A DNA stretch of 64,000 nt from Azospirillum oryzae (GTDB lineage Bacteria; Pseudomonadota; Alphaproteobacteria; Azospirillales; Azospirillaceae), in NCBI RefSeq assembly GCF_900177515.1, contig NZ_FXAK01000001.1, positions 618,001 through 682,000 on the forward strand, written 5' to 3'. This document shows positions 63,585 through 64,000 of the stretch, piece by piece. The notes beneath the pieces were generated by a model. The model was given only the letters and a program-made list of their open reading frames with translations, was not told where the DNA came from and did not search any database. Position 1 is the first letter of the stretch. Every line of letters starts with the position of its first letter. Both the position numbers and the translations under genes were made by a program.

Positions 63585-64000
63585 CCCGCAGCAGCGCCGC
63601 GGTTGCCTTCGTTGTCGCCGATGCCGCGGCTCGCTCGCTGCAATGGTTGGACGGACGGCGGTCCGCGCCCTTTATGCCGAACTGGCGCTGCACCCGAAGC
63701 CGGGGCTGGTCAGTCCGCTCGACAGCGGCAGCCATGACGACATGGACATGGGCACCTTCCTGCGCAGCCTGTTCGCCCTGCGCGGCTATTTCCGCGCCAT
63801 CGCCGCTGCCGGTGCGGAGGGGGCCGGGTTCGCCATTCTGCGCGACCTCGGCATCGCCGCCGAGCGCCGGATGCTGTTGGCGACCGGGGATCAACACGCA
63901 CCGGGGGGCGGTGTTCGGGATCGGATTTCTCGCCGCCGCGGCCGGCTGGCGGTTGCGGCGAGGGCGGTCGCTGCAGGGATCGGCGCTGGGCGAGACCGTC
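63581..64000 (+). pseudogene. mdcB: mdcB, triphosphoribosyl-dephospho-CoA synthase, two frameshifts, cut by window end
   Basis: The ATG at 63581 overlaps the mdcG stop. The first 20 residues (ending VADAAARSL) and the region after 63890 (INTHRGAVFGIGFLAAAAGW) are in the starting frame, but the conserved middle, RALYAELALHPKPGLVSPLD, SGSHDDMDMGTFLRSLFALR and GIAAERRMLLATG, lies in another frame between about 63643 and 63888. The two shifts cancel, so the starting frame stays open to the window edge but encodes about 80 wrong residues. At the second site the expected TGGINTHRGA has lost bases in a GGGG run. MdcB makes the MdcC cofactor precursor. The gene continues past the window. Confidence 0.7.

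Overview
The window looks like a chromosomal or chromid segment of a GC-rich, versatile alphaproteobacterium, most likely Azospirillum or a close relative in Azospirillaceae. This is an inference from GC-rich third codon positions, the protein styles (trifunctional kinase, FixJ-type regulator, MaoC-Pta fusion, MdcACDE) and the density of chemotaxis and one- or two-component regulators. No rRNA, tRNA, CRISPR array, transposase, integrase or phage gene was seen, so this reads as core and accessory metabolism rather than a mobile island.

Layout: (1) 1-7257, minus strand, a complete ebo cluster (eboA-B-F-D-E-C) for handling or export of an unknown metabolite, followed by a DUF4396 membrane protein and the first codons of a symporter-type sensor kinase. 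(2) 7405-16849, a helix-turn-helix protein, tcuAB (tricarballylate oxidation), a chemoreceptor, and a LysR regulator divergent from a CitMHS transporter and an AtuA/AtuA-related pair; together they suggest a tricarboxylate-type catabolic locus. (3) 16873-26884, an RhtA-like exporter divergent from an Lrp/AsnC regulator, a zinc-ribbon-like unknown, an aldo/keto reductase, an MBL hydrolase, a RecD-like helicase, YeiH, a HPF/RaiA-type ribosome factor, an RsbQ-like hydrolase and an AraC regulator. (4) 27000-36206, a 1681-residue kinase/AAA/GAF/histidine kinase, overlapping a receiver-PAS-histidine kinase and a FixJ-like regulator, then a second chemoreceptor. (5) 36258-46421, small transporters, a phosphatase, a DUF6152/DUF6644 pair, SDR and LysR, a three-subunit FAD/cytochrome c dehydrogenase, an unknown protein, an AraC regulator and a small conserved-looking protein. 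(6) 46460-54963, minus strand, central carbon genes: focA-like, eno, maoC-pta, ackA, an EamA exporter, a solo phosphoglycerate kinase C-terminal domain and gap. (7) 55169-64000, a PAS/GGDEF diguanylate cyclase and a malonate locus: GntR regulator and madML on the minus strand, mdcA-C-D-E-G-B on the plus strand.

The points most worth a second look are the frameshifts in mdcG (at a GGCC repeat) and mdcB (a compensating pair), which would leave malonate decarboxylase without its prosthetic-group enzymes if real; a 25-codon leader with the strongest ribosome binding site in front of mdcA; the N-terminally missing phosphoglycerate kinase paralogue beside gap; the complete ebo cluster; and families of intergenic palindromes at 26940, 49311-49464, 52408-52547 and 53952-54040.
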